Origin: Helichrysum umbraculigerum
Taxonomy: Eukaryota > Streptophyta > Magnoliopsida > Asterales > Asteraceae
NCBI GenBank assembly: GCA_949592205.1
Contig: CATIUR010000003.1
Coordinates: forward strand, 84,717,001 to 84,781,000
DNA: 64,000 nucleotides
Reading direction: 5' to 3'
Shown here: in pieces, positions 63,310 through 64,000 of the stretch
How positions within the stretch are numbered: the stretch's first letter is position 1
How the letters are laid out: every line of letters begins with the position of its first letter
The notes under the pieces: generated by a model
The model's database searches: none
What the model saw: the letters and a program-made list of their open reading frames with translations, nothing else
What the model was told of the DNA's origin: nothing
Position numbers and translations under genes: made by a program

Positions 63310-64000
63310 TGTCGCACCCTCAAATTATGATGCGGAAGCGGGTCGGTTCGGGGCGCGACTAATCAATATACAAAGCACACAAGATTACATAATGAACGAC
63401 CACTACATGCGTCGTTTACAAATACATTGATAAAATAAAGGTTTTACACCGTTATAATATAGTTTACAAAAGCCCTTGAGTTCAAATGATAGAGATTCTG
63501 TGGCATAACTAAATTATACAAAATATAGTAATGCATGACAATCTCTTGATGTCTGAATGCGACTCAAACTAATGGGCATCTTGAGTGGCAGACCTACTGC
63601 TGCTGAGAACCTGAGAATACATGCTAAAGGTCAGCTATAAAGCTGCTGAGCTCACAGGTTTAATGCTAAGATATGATGTATGAACCACAAGATTTAATAA
63701 TGATGTTTGAAATTAATCAAATATAATGTATATAAAGCCATGAGCACATAGTCTGAGCTTAACTAAGATGTCAGGATCACAATTAAGTGCCTGAGCGAGG
63801 GTGCCTCTATGCGTATGCCTAATCAACATACGTATGAACAAATGATAATGCATCCGTTTTGACCAGTCAGTACTTGCTGACCCGGACGGGGATTGTCAGT
63901 CCCATATGGAATCCATACACTAACATTCACGCTACAAAGTATTACCAAACTATGATATGAGGACTTAAAATGATTAGATGATTTACTCATGTAATATATA
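63310..64000 (-). repeat. Second family D copy: 5' LTR, cut by the window end
   Basis: It starts TGTCGCACCCTC like the 5' LTR of the complete D element and follows it closely to the window edge, with occasional changes (ctgctgagc near 63645, taagatgtc near 63765). The nested hairpin region (about 63852-63889) is included. The 24-bp array would lie beyond 64000. Confidence 0.93.

Overview
This is a repeat-dense stretch of a plant nuclear genome made almost entirely of nested LTR retrotransposons. I found no confident host gene, tRNA, rRNA or CRISPR. The Gag-Pol proteins look like the Tekay/Del chromoviral Ty3/gypsy elements common in Asteraceae. That family-level guess is from memory and unchecked.

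Layout. (1) 145-26138 is family A: a tandem trimer, LTR-int-LTR-int-LTR-int-LTR, on the minus strand. It has four 2,315-bp LTRs and one pair of 5-bp target-site duplications (TTATC). It sits inside an antisense LTR of a sibling family (1-144 plus 26139-26373). (2) 26758-35603 is family B: a pol-less element with TSD GTTGT, carrying gag and a second zinc-knuckle ORF. It is inserted in what looks like an old Athila-type LTR. (3) 36350-38427 is the 3' end of a broken Ty1/copia element (+). It is followed by a CACTA-like non-autonomous DNA transposon (to 39746) and AT-rich degenerate DNA. (4) 40821-43703 is a Ty3/gypsy 3' LTR (family C, -) with a decayed internal stub. (5) 43704-58444 is a SIRE-type Ty1/copia 3' end (-). 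Its post-pol ORF is interrupted by a complete family D Ty3/gypsy element (46980-57774, TSD CATTA). (6) 58445-61530 is an Athila/Tat-type 5' LTR, PBS and gag start (+). It is fused at a 6-bp microhomology to the 5' part of a second family D copy (61531-64000, -).

How the parts relate. Families A and D encode one-ORF Gag-Pol polyproteins of about 1,475 aa with intact catalytic motifs. B keeps the cis signals (initiator-Met PBS, PPT, leader) and a Gag, but has no protease, RT or integrase, so it would need help from relatives such as A or D. A also has an extra coiled-coil ORF before gag.

Most interesting signals. The three families share a leader containing a 6-bp stem with a 9-nt loop whose central 6 nt are palindromic, arranged 2+6+1 like a retroviral kissing-loop dimerization hairpin. 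The palindrome differs in D. Two further LTR stem-loops show compensatory changes between families. Each LTR family also has its own dense short-motif array, which in A and B lies just downstream of the likely TATA box.
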